Notes: generated from the letters alone by a model not told the origin. A stretch of 64,000 nucleotides of DNA from an uncultured Collinsella sp. (GCA_902488525.1 CABTWP010000002.1:18487-82486); one strand, 5' to 3'; positions 34,284 to 43,391 are shown, counted from the stretch's first letter. Program-made: numbers and translations.

Positions 34284-34967
34284 ATGGCTGAGAAAACGAT
34301 TGATATCGCGTCGCCGATCCTGTCGCGCAATGAGCGCCTGGCAGATCAGCTGCGTCAGCGATTTAATGAGGCAGGCACCTATGTGATCAATGTGCTGTCG
34401 AGCCCCGGTTCGGGCAAGACCACCACGATCCTGGGCACCAACGAGCGCCTGCGTGACAAGGCGGGCCTGCGCTGCGCCGTCATCGAGGGCGACATCGCCT
34501 CGGACGTCGACGCCATCACCATGAAGGAAGCCGGCATGCCTGCCATCCAGATCAACACGGGGGGCCTGTGCCACCTCGAGGGCAACATGATCATGGAGGC
34601 CGTCGACGCGTTCGACCAGGCTGTGGGTCTGGAAAACATCGACGTCATCTTTATCGAAAATGTGGGCAACCTGGTCTGCCCGGTCGACTTTGACCTGGGC
34701 GAGAACCTGTCCATCATGATTCTTTCGGTGCCCGAGGGCGACGACAAGCCCATCAAGTACCCGGGCATCTTCCAACACGCCGGCGCGCAGCTGCTCAACA
34801 AGGTCGACGTGGCTCCGGCTTTCGATTTTGACATGGATAGGTATACTAAGACACTCGATGACCTCAATCCGCAGGCGCCGCGGTTTGCCGTGAGCGCGCG
34901 CAAGGGCGAGGGCATGGATGCCTGGTGCGATTGGCTCATCGGGCAGATCGAGCAAGCAAGGGCGTAA
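34284..34967 (+). CDS. hypB: hydrogenase nickel-insertion GTPase HypB
   Basis: GTPase of 227 residues. The Walker A motif is SSPGSGKTT (about residues 39-47), then EGDIASDVDA, TGGLCHLEG and IENVGNLVCP, all typical of HypB, and NKVD at the guanine site. It lacks both the N-terminal CxxCGC motif and the His-rich stretch that store metal in some species, so it is the minimal form. GTAAGGAG precedes the ATG. Confidence 0.94.
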   Translation: MAEKTIDIASPILSRNERLADQLRQRFNEAGTYVINVLSSPGSGKTTTILGTNERLRDKAGLRCAVIEGDIASDVDAITMKEAGMPAIQINTGGLCHLEGNMIMEAVDAFDQAVGLENIDVIFIENVGNLVCPVDFDLGENLSIMILSVPEGDDKPIKYPGIFQHAGAQLLNKVDVAPAFDFDMDRYTKTLDDLNPQAPRFAVSARKGEGMDAWCDWLIGQIEQARA

Positions 34968-35021
34968 ATCGGCCGCCATACGGGCGGGCGTAGCCGCAGA
35001 GATACGAGATAGGAGCCTCTT

Positions 35022-37613
35022 TTGAAGCTCATCATCGCCGAGAAAAACGACGCCGCGCGTCAGATCGCCGAGCGTCTGTCCACGGGTAAGCCCAAAAAGG
35101 ACAAGGTGTACAACACCGCCATCTACCGTTTTGAGTGGAAGGGCGAGGAGTGCGTGACCATCGGCCTGGCTGGTCACATCCTTGCGCCCGATTTTTGCGA
35201 CAGCGTGCTGTTCGATAAAAAGCTGGGCTGGTATTCGGTTACCGAGGACGGCGAGATGCTACCGGCCGACATGCCCGATGGCCTGGCACGCCCGCCCTAC
35301 GACACCAAGCGCAAGCCGTTTCTTGCCGACGGCATCTCCATCAAGGGCTGGAAGCTCGAGAGTCTGCCGTATCTCACCTGGGCACCCGTCATTAAGCTGC
35401 CGGCCGAGAAGGAGCTCATCCGCTCGCTCAAGAACCTCGCCAAAAAGTCCGACAGCGTCATCATCGCTACGGACTTCGATCGCGAGGGCGAACTGATCGG
35501 TTCGGACGCCCTCAACAAGGTGCGCGAGGTTGCGCCGGACTTGCCGGTTGCCCGCGCCCAGTATTCTTCGTTTACCAAGGCCGAGATCACGCAGGCCTTC
35601 GATAATCTCGTCTCGCTCGACCAGAATCTGGCCGACGCCGGCGAGAGCCGCCAGCACATCGACCTTATCTGGGGCGCGGTGCTCACGCGCTATCTGACGC
35701 TCGCCAAGTTCGGCGGCTTTGGCAACGTGCGCTCCGCCGGCCGCGTGCAGACGCCGACGCTTGCCCTGGTGGTCGAGCGCGAGCGCGAGCGCATGGCGTT
35801 TGTGCCCGAGGACTATTGGCAGATCCGCGGCATGGGCGCCGCGCAGGGTGCTGCCGAGGACGACCGCTTTAAGATTGCGCACAAGACGGCACGCTTTACC
35901 GACAAGGATGCTGCCGAGACGGCATACGGCCATGTCGACGGCATTACGACGGCAACCGTCGCCGCGGTGACCAAGCGCTCACGCAAGCAGCAGCCACCCA
36001 CGCCGTTTGCGACCACCTCGCTGCAGGCTGCCGCCGCAGCCGAGGGCATCTCGCCTGCGCGTACCATGCGCATCGCCGAGTCCCTCTACATGGCGGGCCT
36101 CATCAGCTACCCGCGTGTCGACAACACCGTGTACCCCGCGACGCTCGATCTGGGCGCCGTGGTGAGCGACCTGGCAAAGATCAACCCGGCGCTGGCGCCC
36201 GTGTGCAAAAAGGTGCTCGCCGGCCCCATGAAGCCCACGCGCGGCAAAGTCGAGACCACCGACCACCCGCCTATTTACCCCACGGGCGAGGGCGATCCGT
36301 CCACGCTTGATGGCGGCCAACGCAAACTCTACGATCTTATCGCCCGCCGCTTCCTGGCGACGCTTATGGGTCCCGCGACCATCGAGAACACCAAGCTCGA
36401 GCTCGACGTGAACGGTGAGCCGTTCGTGGCTTCGGGCGATGTGCTCGTGACCCCGGGTTTCCGCGAGGCACACCCGTACGGACTCAAGCGCGACGAGCAG
36501 ATGCCGCCGCTGGAGCAGGGCGATACGGTTGATGTGTTCGACATTGAGCTCGAGGCAAAGCAGACCGAGCCGCCCGCACGCTACAGCCAGGGTAAACTCG
36601 TGCAGGAGATGGAGAAGCGCGGCTTGGGCACCAAGTCCACGCGCGCGAGCATCATCGAGCGCCTGTACGCCGTGCGCTACCTCAAAAACGATCCCGTGGA
36701 GCCGAGTCAGCTGGGCATCGCCATCATCGATGCGCTGACGCAGTTTGCCCCGCGCATCACGAGCCCCGATATGACCAGCGAGCTCGACGGCGACATGACC
36801 CGCGTCGAGCGCGGCGAGGACACCGAAGAGCATGTCGTGACGCACTCGCGCGCACTGCTGGCCGGCGTGCTCGACGAGCTGCTCAAGCATACGCAGGAGC
36901 TGGGCGACGCTATCAGCGACGCCGTCACGGCCGATGCACGCGTGGGCGCCTGTCCCAAGTGCGGCAAGGACCTGGTTATGAAGACGAGCGCCAAGACCCG
37001 CGGCAGCTTTATCGGCTGCATGGGATGGCCCGACTGCGATGTGACCTATCCGGTGCCGAGCGGCGTCAAGGTGAGCCCGCTCGAGGGCGAGGCGGCCGTG
37101 TGCCCCGAGTGCGGCGCGCCGCGCATTAAGTGCCAGCCGTTCCGCCAGAAGGCCTTCGAGATTTGCGTGAACCCCACGTGCCCCACCAACTACGAGCCTG
37201 ACCTTAAGGTGGGCGAGTGCAAGGTGTGCGCCGAGGCCGGACGCCATGGCGACCTGATCGCGCACAAGAGCGAGAAGAGCGGCAAGCGCTTTATCCGCTG
37301 CACCAACTACGATGACTGCGGCGTGAGCTATCCTCTGCCGGCGCGCGGTAAGCTCGAGGCGACGGGTGAGACCTGCCCCGAGTGCGGCGCCCCCATCGTG
37401 GTGGTCAACACGGCGCGCGGCCCGTGGCGCATCTGCGTGAACATGGACTGCCCGACCAAGGAGAAGAAGCCCGCCCGCGGTCGCAAGACCACGACCAAGG
37501 CGAGCACGGCCAAGAAGACGACGGCGGCAAAGAAGACTGCTGCCAAGAAGACGACCGCCAAAAAGACGACGGCCAAGAAGTCGACTACCAAAAAGACCGC
37601 TGCCGACAAGTAG
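35022..37613 (+). CDS. topA: type IA DNA topoisomerase
   Basis: Topoisomerase of 863 residues that relaxes negative supercoils. The Toprim domain starts KLIIAEKNDAARQIAERL and has the acidic triad in TDFDREGELIG. The active-site Tyr is about residue 363 in GLISYPRVDNT. Four C-terminal zinc-ribbon units (CPKCG, CPECG, CKVC, CPECG with their partner Cys pairs) precede a Lys/Thr/Ala-rich tail of about 45 residues, as in actinobacterial TopA tails. The start is TTG at 35022 with TAGGAG upstream; no ATG is available before the Toprim strand. Confidence 0.95.
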   Translation: MKLIIAEKNDAARQIAERLSTGKPKKDKVYNTAIYRFEWKGEECVTIGLAGHILAPDFCDSVLFDKKLGWYSVTEDGEMLPADMPDGLARPPYDTKRKPFLADGISIKGWKLESLPYLTWAPVIKLPAEKELIRSLKNLAKKSDSVIIATDFDREGELIGSDALNKVREVAPDLPVARAQYSSFTKAEITQAFDNLVSLDQNLADAGESRQHIDLIWGAVLTRYLTLAKFGGFGNVRSAGRVQTPTLALVVERERERMAFVPEDYWQIRGMGAAQGAAEDDRFKIAHKTARFTDKDAAETAYGHVDGITTATVAAVTKRSRKQQPPTPFATTSLQAAAAAEGISPARTMRIAESLYMAGLISYPRVDNTVYPATLDLGAVVSDLAKINPALAPVCKKVLAGPMKPTRGKVETTDHPPIYPTGEGDPSTLDGGQRKLYDLIARRFLATLMGPATIENTKLELDVNGEPFVASGDVLVTPGFREAHPYGLKRDEQMPPLEQGDTVDVFDIELEAKQTEPPARYSQGKLVQEMEKRGLGTKSTRASIIERLYAVRYLKNDPVEPSQLGIAIIDALTQFAPRITSPDMTSELDGDMTRVERGEDTEEHVVTHSRALLAGVLDELLKHTQELGDAISDAVTADARVGACPKCGKDLVMKTSAKTRGSFIGCMGWPDCDVTYPVPSGVKVSPLEGEAAVCPECGAPRIKCQPFRQKAFEICVNPTCPTNYEPDLKVGECKVCAEAGRHGDLIAHKSEKSGKRFIRCTNYDDCGVSYPLPARGKLEATGETCPECGAPIVVVNTARGPWRICVNMDCPTKEKKPARGRKTTTKASTAKKTTAAKKTAAKKTTAKKTTAKKSTTKKTAADK

Positions 37614-37634
37614 CCGCACGGTCGAAACATCACT

Positions 37635-37675
37635 AAAAAACGAGCGAGGCCCCCGCGATCCTCGCTCGTTTTTTT
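37635..37675. terminator. bidirectional terminator between topA and the zinc-ribbon gene
   Basis: A 9-bp stem (37641-37649 with 37660-37668) flanked by six A on the left and seven T on the right, so it can end transcription from both strands. Confidence 0.93.
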
Positions 37676-37677
37676 GA

Positions 37678-37735
37678 CCGGCAGTTAGGGACGTTCCTTT
37701 TCTGCCGGCAGTTTAGGAACGTCCCTAACTGCCGG
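37678..37735. repeat. GGGACGTTCC inverted repeat, CTGCCGGCAG type
   Basis: Perfect 21-bp arms (37678-37698 with 37715-37735) carrying GGGACGTTCCT, around a centre that contains another copy of the palindrome CTGCCGGCAG. The GGAACGTCCC module is shared with the repeats at 5495-5536 and 7683-7724, but here ATGACTAG is replaced by CTGCCGGCAG. Confidence 0.85.
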
Positions 37736-37753
37736 CTCGGGAACGACAAAGCG

Positions 37754-38737
37754 CTAGTTCACTTCGACGGGTTTGGCGCCGGGATAGCGCTCCTCAAAGT
37801 CTAGGCGGTACTTATTGTCATTGGTGCCCGCCACGTTGTCGCGCGACAGCGGCGCCACGATCTCATTCTTGTGGTCCGCAGGCTTGGCGTATTTCAGGCT
37901 GATCTCCCAGGCATCACAGATTGCGTCAATGCGGTGATCCAGGTCGTCGTACAGGGCGATGATGTCCTTCCAGGAGCTGTAGTTCTTGGAGCTCGTCGGG
38001 ACGTCCAGGTCCTCGACGATGTCGTAATACTGCTCGATGGTGTCCTCTGTGCGCTCGGCGACGTCGGCGAGATTTTGGCGGGTGGTTCGATCCTCTTCCA
38101 GATAGCTGCCGTTGAAGTTCTGCGCGCAGCCACGGACGTAGTTGTCGAGGTCTTCTAGCAAGTCGTAGTATTCGCTCAGTCGGCGGTAGAGATTCTGCTC
38201 GGAGAGCGTTGCTTCGCCGCCATCCTCGTCGTCATCGTCATCATCGTCGTACAGGCTGTTGGGATCGCCGAGAGGCTTTAGGTCATCGTCGTCGACGTCA
38301 TGGTGCAGCTTAGCTACCTCGGCAGACGTCTGCGTGGCGGCGTTGTCGAAAGGCTTGATCACAAAGAAAACGACCAGGGCGATGATGATCGCCACCAGCA
38401 CAACGATAACGGCGATAAGCGGCCCGGTGCCGCTCTTTTTGGGAGCGGGGGTCTGTGGCGAAGCGGGCGCGTATGCGGGAGCCGGCTGCTGTTGGGGCGA
38501 GTCGCTCGCGACGGGTATGCGCTGCGTGGTCTCGACGGCCGCGGGGCCTGCGGCGGGGTCGGGGCGATAGGCGAGGGGGTCGTCCGCCTTGACTTGCGGC
38601 GTATCGAGGGAACCGGTCTGCTCAAAAGCGGGCTGGCTATCGCTCGCGGTTGTTTGCTCAACAGGTGCACCGCACGAGGTGCAGAACTTGGCATTATCTG
38701 CAAGAAGCTTGCCGCACGAGGCGCAATACCGAGACAT
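37754..38737 (-). CDS. zinc-ribbon membrane-anchored protein
   Basis: Protein of 327 residues. It opens with a zinc ribbon (CASCGKLL, then CTSCGAPV, residues about 4-25), followed by a Pro/Ala/Ser-rich linker, one membrane helix near residues 110-135 and a C-terminal region that begins acidic (DDDLKP, DDDDDDED) and is then helical. The C-terminal part is probably outside the cell. This layout is common in Gram-positive proteins of unknown role. The ATG at 38737 follows AAAGGAG and puts the first Cys at residue 4. Confidence 0.8.
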   Translation of the reverse strand: MSRYCASCGKLLADNAKFCTSCGAPVEQTTASDSQPAFEQTGSLDTPQVKADDPLAYRPDPAAGPAAVETTQRIPVASDSPQQQPAPAYAPASPQTPAPKKSGTGPLIAVIVVLVAIIIALVVFFVIKPFDNAATQTSAEVAKLHHDVDDDDLKPLGDPNSLYDDDDDDDEDGGEATLSEQNLYRRLSEYYDLLEDLDNYVRGCAQNFNGSYLEEDRTTRQNLADVAERTEDTIEQYYDIVEDLDVPTSSKNYSSWKDIIALYDDLDHRIDAICDAWEISLKYAKPADHKNEIVAPLSRDNVAGTNDNKYRLDFEERYPGAKPVEVN

Positions 38738-38805
38738 TGCCACTCCTTTCGCCACATTTCAATGCAATACGACGATTATACCCAGCGTCCAAAATTCCCC
38801 ATCAT

Positions 38806-38874
38806 AAGTTGCGGTGAAATAGGGACTGTTTGGCGGTCTCAGAGCTTCAATCAGTCCCTATTTCACCGCAACTT
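38806..38874. repeat. 23-bp perfect inverted repeat
   Basis: Arms 38806-38828 and 38852-38874 are exact inverted copies separated by 23 bases. Each ends in AGGGACTG at the inner side. It has no T run and lies between the divergent zinc-ribbon and tmk genes, so it is not a terminator for either. Confidence 0.85.
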
Positions 38875-38984
38875 CGGGGATGCCTCGATGGCTAGGTTGG
38901 ATTTGGGACGCGCCTGCCCCTGGGGTATCATGACTTGGTTGCTATAACTCGCATTTACGCGCCTTGTAGGAAGGGGCTGCGCCC

Positions 38985-39668
38985 ATGGCTTTTGTGCCCG
39001 CTCAACATAGCTTCATTACGCTCGAGGGTGTCGATGGCGCCGGTAAATCTACGCAGGCGCGCCTGCTTGCCCGTGCGCTCGAGCTCGCTGGCTACCAGGT
39101 TGTGAGCCTGCGCGAGCCGGGCGGTACCGCCATCAGCGAAAAGATCCGTGCTCTGCTGCTCGACCCCGCCAATACGGCGATGGGCGACACTTGCGAGCTG
39201 CTGCTGTATGAGGCTGCCCGTGCCCAGCTAGTGCACGAGGTCATCGCGCCCGCCCTTGCTGCCGGCAAGGTGGTCCTGTGCGACCGCTTCTACGATTCCA
39301 CAACTTGCTATCAGGCGTTTGCCGACGGCCTCGATCGCCAGATAGTGCGCGATGCCAACAACCTGGCCGTCGCGGGGACGCACCCGGCGCTCACACTCGT
39401 CTATCACATCACGCCCGAGCAGGCGGCGCTGCGCATGGCAGCCCGTGGCGCGGCAGATCGCATGGAGGCTAAGGGCATGGCCTTCCAAGAGCGTGTCTAC
39501 CAGGGTTTTTGCGCAATTGCCGCCGAGGAACCAAACCGCGTAAAGCTCATCGACGCGACCGCGTCCATCGAGGAAGTCTTCGCGCAGACGGTCGAGCGGG
39601 TTCGCGCCTACGGCCTCGACATTTCCCAGGACGCCGTCACCGCTGCGCTTGCCCAGGAGGCCGAGTAG
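38985..39668 (+). CDS. tmk: thymidylate kinase
   Basis: dTMP kinase of 227 residues, making dTDP for DNA synthesis. The P-loop is EGVDGAGKST (about residues 14-23), the substrate Arg lies in REPGGT, the DRF motif is in LCDRFYDST, and the LID region is RGAADRM. It is the first gene of a tmk-holB-ricT cluster, a conserved order in many Gram-positive genomes. GGAAGG lies upstream of the ATG. Confidence 0.96.
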   Translation: MAFVPAQHSFITLEGVDGAGKSTQARLLARALELAGYQVVSLREPGGTAISEKIRALLLDPANTAMGDTCELLLYEAARAQLVHEVIAPALAAGKVVLCDRFYDSTTCYQAFADGLDRQIVRDANNLAVAGTHPALTLVYHITPEQAALRMAARGAADRMEAKGMAFQERVYQGFCAIAAEEPNRVKLIDATASIEEVFAQTVERVRAYGLDISQDAVTAALAQEAE

Positions 39669-39669
39669 C

Positions 39670-40797
39670 ATGGCCCCCGCTCAGGCAAGTCTGCTGGCCA
39701 AGCTCGACACCCAAGAGCGCGTGCGCGACTTTTTGACCAATGCCGTCGCCAGCGGTCGCGCATCGCACGCCTACCTGTTTTTGGGCGCGCCCGGCGCGGG
39801 CAAGCTCGACGCCGCGTGGGCGCTCGCCCAAGCCTTCCTGTGCGAGCAGGATGGCTGCGGCTCATGCGATAGCTGCGTGCGCGTCGCCCGCCATACGCAC
39901 CCCGACGTGCACTATTACACGCCCGAGAGCGCCACGGGCTACCTCATCGCCCAGACGCGCGAGCTACTCGACGACGTACCCCTGGCGCCCATCCGCGCCA
40001 AGGCCAAGGTCTACATCATTGACCGTGCCGAGCAGCTGCGCGCCAACACCGCCAACGCACTGCTCAAAACACTCGAGGAGCCGCCCGAGGGCGTTATGTT
40101 TATCTTGCTGGGCACCTCGGCAGACGTGATGTTGCCCACCATCGTGAGCCGCTGCCAGTGCGTGCCGTTTCGGCTGGTGTCACCCGCCGTCGCCGCGCAC
40201 GCCGTGAGCCGTGCCACTGGTCAGGATATCGCGCGTTGTCGCATGGCCGTCGCCGTGGCGGGCAGCCCCACGCGCGGCATCGAGTTCCTTAAGAGTGCCG
40301 AGCGCCAGGACGCCCGCCGTCAGATGGTCCGTGCCATCGACTCACTCATTGCCGCCGACGAGGCCGACGTGCTCAGCCGCGCCAAGTCGCTCATCGTCGC
40401 CGTTAAGGCGCCGCTCGCCGAGGTCAAGTCCACGCAGGAAAAGGTGCTCGAGCAAAACGCCGACTACCTGTCGCGTGGAGCATTGAAGCAGCTTGAGGAC
40501 CGCAATAAGCGCGAGCTCAACGCGCGCGAGCGTTCGGGTATCATGGAAGCGCTGGCGAGCGCGCGGACGCTCATGCGCGATGTGCTGCTGACACTTCAGG
40601 ACGAGGCGGCCGACGTGGTGAACGAAGACGTGCGCGACACGATCGGTCGGCTTGCCGCTGCGACCAATGTTGCGGGTGCCACGCGGGCGCTCGAGGCAGT
40701 CGCAACCGCCGAGCGCAACATCGCCAGAAACGTTACTCCCCAGCTGGCCATCGAGGTCATGCTGTTCGATATCAGGAAGGCACTGAAATGCCGTTAG
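39670..40797 (+). CDS. holB: DNA polymerase III subunit delta'
   Basis: Clamp-loader subunit of 375 residues. The AAA+ P-loop is FLGAPGAGK, the zinc-binding Cys cluster is CGSCDSCVRV, the Walker B equivalent is VYIIDRAEQ and sensor 1 is TSADVMLPTIVSRCQ. The start is the ATG one base after the tmk stop. A longer frame begins inside tmk but has no ribosome-binding site of its own. The last ten bases overlap ricT. Confidence 0.93.
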   Translation: MAPAQASLLAKLDTQERVRDFLTNAVASGRASHAYLFLGAPGAGKLDAAWALAQAFLCEQDGCGSCDSCVRVARHTHPDVHYYTPESATGYLIAQTRELLDDVPLAPIRAKAKVYIIDRAEQLRANTANALLKTLEEPPEGVMFILLGTSADVMLPTIVSRCQCVPFRLVSPAVAAHAVSRATGQDIARCRMAVAVAGSPTRGIEFLKSAERQDARRQMVRAIDSLIAADEADVLSRAKSLIVAVKAPLAEVKSTQEKVLEQNADYLSRGALKQLEDRNKRELNARERSGIMEALASARTLMRDVLLTLQDEAADVVNEDVRDTIGRLAAATNVAGATRALEAVATAERNIARNVTPQLAIEVMLFDIRKALKCR

Positions 40798-42482
40798 TCG
40801 TACCCGTTAAGTTTACCTACGCCTCGCGCGACCTGTGGTTCGATCCGCAGGATCTGGATATCCTCGAGGCCGATTATGCCATTTGCTCCACCGAGCGCGG
40901 AACCGAGATTGGCCTGGTCACGGCCGATCCCTTTGAGGTGCCGCAAGACGAGATCGGTCAGCCGCTCAAGCCCGTGCTGCGCGTGGCGAGCGACATCGAC
41001 CTCCAGCTTGCCGACGACCTGGCCATCCAGGGCGACGAGGCCATGGTCGACTTCCGCCGCCTGGTCAAGGAGCTCGACCTCGAGATGAAGCCGGTGGGCG
41101 TCGAGTACCTGTTTGGCGGCGAGAAGGCCGTGTTCTACTTTGCGGCCGAGGAGCGCGTCGATTTTCGCCAGCTCGTCAAGGATCTGTCCTCGACGCTGCA
41201 CATTCGCGTCGACATGCGCCAGATCGGCGTGCGCGACGAGACCCGCCTGGTGGGCGGCTATGCCCAGTGCGGACAGGAACTCTGCTGCACGCGCTTTGGC
41301 GGACAGTTTGAGCCCGTCTCGATTCGCATGGCAAAAGAGCAAGACCTGCCGCTCAATTCCTCCAAGATCAGCGGCGTTTGCGGCCGCCTGATGTGCTGTC
41401 TGCGCTATGAGTTCGAGGCGTACAAGGACTTTAAGAGCCGTGCGCCCAAAAAGAAGACGCTCATCGATACGCCGCTTGGCAAGGCGCGTATCCAGGAGTA
41501 TGACACGCCGCGTGAGCAGCTGGTGCTGCGCCTGGAGAACGGCAAAGTCTTTAAGGTCAACCTGGCCGATATGACGTGCTCGGAGGGCTGCAAAAAGAAG
41601 GCCGCCGAGCAGGGCTGCAACTGCCGCCCCGACTGCGTGACGCGCGACGTGCTCGAGCGCATTGAGTCGCCCGAGATGCGTCTGGCGCTCATGGAGCTCG
41701 ATCGCGAAAACGGCGTCGATGTGGGCGATGGCCTGTCGAGTGCCGACCGTCTGGCCGGCACGTCGATGCCCAAGCGCCGTCGTCGCGATGCTGAATCCGA
41801 TGCCCGCGCCGGTCAGGGCGAGGGCCGTGGCCGCGGAAAGGGCCGCGGTAAGGCCGAGACACCCGAGGCCGAGGGGGCGGCCGATGGCCGTCGCCGTCGC
41901 AAGCGCGCGGGCTCGGGCGATGCTACCGAGGTTGCAGCCGCGGGCAAGAACGCCTCTCGCGAGCGCGAGGTTCAGCAGCCCCAGCAGCAGAATCGCGGCG
42001 GCGGCATGAACCCCACACGTCGCCGCCGCCGTCATCTGTCGAGCGAGGAGCGCGAGGACGCCTTCCGCGCCGCAGCTGCTCGCGAGGTCGGTGCCACTTC
42101 CAAGGGCGCCTCGGCCTCCGACGCGCCTGTCGACAAGGGCGGCAAGTCACGTGGCGAGGAGGAGCGCGCGCCGCGCCCGCGCCGTCGCCATTCCTCGGGC
42201 GCGCAGCAGAAGCCTTCAGTGCCCTCCGTGGCCGATCAGGTCTCGGATGGCGAGGTCAAGGTCACGCGCCGTCGTCCCGGGGATGGCGGGGGAGCGGCTG
42301 CCAAGGCTTCGCGTGGCGCCGCTCGCGACGAGCGCGAGCCGCGCGAGAATCGCGGTGGTGAGGGCTCGGCCGACCAGGGTCAAAAGCGCCGTCGCCGTCG
42401 TCGTTCCCGCAAGCCGCGCCAGGATGGTGGCGAGGGTTCGACCCCGTCTTCGTCCGCACCACAACCGCCCGCCGGCGAATAA
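40788..42482 (+). CDS. ricT: PSP1-domain protein RicT with long basic tail
   Basis: Protein of 564 residues. The N-terminal 290 residues match RicT/YaaT, which with RicA and RicF assists RNase Y in B. subtilis and binds iron-sulfur clusters. The Cys residues are present: CGQELCC, SGVCGRLMCC and a later CSEGC/CNC cluster. The remaining roughly 260 residues are an Arg/Lys/Gly/Ala-rich disordered extension not found in the 275-residue B. subtilis protein. It overlaps holB by ten bases. The tail suggests RNA contact, which is inference. Confidence 0.9.
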   Translation: MPLVVPVKFTYASRDLWFDPQDLDILEADYAICSTERGTEIGLVTADPFEVPQDEIGQPLKPVLRVASDIDLQLADDLAIQGDEAMVDFRRLVKELDLEMKPVGVEYLFGGEKAVFYFAAEERVDFRQLVKDLSSTLHIRVDMRQIGVRDETRLVGGYAQCGQELCCTRFGGQFEPVSIRMAKEQDLPLNSSKISGVCGRLMCCLRYEFEAYKDFKSRAPKKKTLIDTPLGKARIQEYDTPREQLVLRLENGKVFKVNLADMTCSEGCKKKAAEQGCNCRPDCVTRDVLERIESPEMRLALMELDRENGVDVGDGLSSADRLAGTSMPKRRRRDAESDARAGQGEGRGRGKGRGKAETPEAEGAADGRRRRKRAGSGDATEVAAAGKNASREREVQQPQQQNRGGGMNPTRRRRRHLSSEEREDAFRAAAAREVGATSKGASASDAPVDKGGKSRGEEERAPRPRRRHSSGAQQKPSVPSVADQVSDGEVKVTRRRPGDGGGAAAKASRGAARDEREPRENRGGEGSADQGQKRRRRRRSRKPRQDGGEGSTPSSSAPQPPAGE

Positions 42483-42545
42483 CGCCCGCGAGCGGATTTA
42501 ACCCGCCTTGCCCCGAGCGCATCGGGGTATCATAGCGCCGAATCA

Positions 42546-42581
42546 ACAACCCTCCCTGCGATCGAGCGTAGGGAGGGTTGT
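42546..42581 (+). promoter_or_regulatory. hairpin sequestering the comF ribosome-binding site
   Basis: A perfect 12-bp stem (42546-42557 with 42570-42581) with a 12-base loop. The right arm contains AGGGAGG, the only Shine-Dalgarno sequence for the TTG start at 42585. No T run follows, so it is better explained as translational control than termination. Confidence 0.6.
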
Positions 42582-42584
42582 GTC

Positions 42585-43391
42585 TTGAAGAGCCATCTGA
42601 ACATATTGAGCCGTCTGCAGAGTGCCGGTGCCCTACCGTTTGCGGACGAATTGCTACCGTTTGCCGAGCGCGCGACGTACGAGGCGCTCGAGGCATTGTC
42701 GCCAACACGATGTACCGGCTGCGAGCGCGCCGGTGCGCTTATTTGCCAAGACTGCCTGGCCGCGCTCACGCTCATCGACCCACGTCATAGCTGCACCCGA
42801 TGTGGCGCCCCGTTTGGGGATTTGCTGTGCACTGAGTGTTCGGTCGAGGGCACGTCTTCGGCAATGGCGGAGGCGCTCGACCGCTGCCTGGCGTGCGCCG
42901 TCTATGCGCATCCGCTGCCGCGCATCATTAAAGCGTACAAGGATGCGGGCGAGCGACGTCTGGCTCCGTATCTGGCGGAGCTGCTCTACGACACCGCCCT
43001 GCATGCCCAGGTCGTAGCTCCCGATCGCTACGGAGGCGTGCTTTCCGGTGCGGATGCGGTGGTGTTTGTGCCTGCGACGGCGGCAGCGTTTCGGCGGCGT
43101 GGTTTTGATCATATGGAGGCTATTGCGCGCCCATTTTGCGAGCTGTCGGGTGTTCCTCTGCTCGATGCTCTCGTCAAGTACGGGCATGGCGACCAGCGCG
43201 AACTCGGTCGTGAGGAGCGCCGCGAGCGTGCCCGAGGTATGTACGAGACGGTTGAGGACGTGCACGGCCGCCGCCTGCTGCTTATCGACGACGTTATCAC
43301 CACGGGTGCGACGATGGCAGCGGCTTCGGCGGAACTCAAGCGCGCCGGTGCCACGGCCGTTGATGGCCTCGCTATCGCACGCGTTTGGTAG
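42585..43391 (+). CDS. comF: ComF-family phosphoribosyltransferase-like protein
   Basis: Protein of 268 residues related to ComF, needed for late steps of DNA uptake in naturally competent bacteria. The N-terminal zinc part has Cys pairs CTGC, CQDC, CTRCG and CTEC, and the C-terminal phosphoribosyltransferase loop is LLLIDDVITTGAT. RRGFDHMEAIA is the family's middle motif. The start is TTG at 42585; its ribosome-binding site is inside a hairpin. Other competence genes are not in the window. Confidence 0.9.
   Translation: MKSHLNILSRLQSAGALPFADELLPFAERATYEALEALSPTRCTGCERAGALICQDCLAALTLIDPRHSCTRCGAPFGDLLCTECSVEGTSSAMAEALDRCLACAVYAHPLPRIIKAYKDAGERRLAPYLAELLYDTALHAQVVAPDRYGGVLSGADAVVFVPATAAAFRRRGFDHMEAIARPFCELSGVPLLDALVKYGHGDQRELGREERRERARGMYETVEDVHGRRLLLIDDVITTGATMAAASAELKRAGATAVDGLAIARVW

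Noticed and set aside
33872..34967. A [NiFe] hydrogenase cluster
   Set aside because: Only hypA and hypB are present. No structural subunits or hypCDEF lie in the window.
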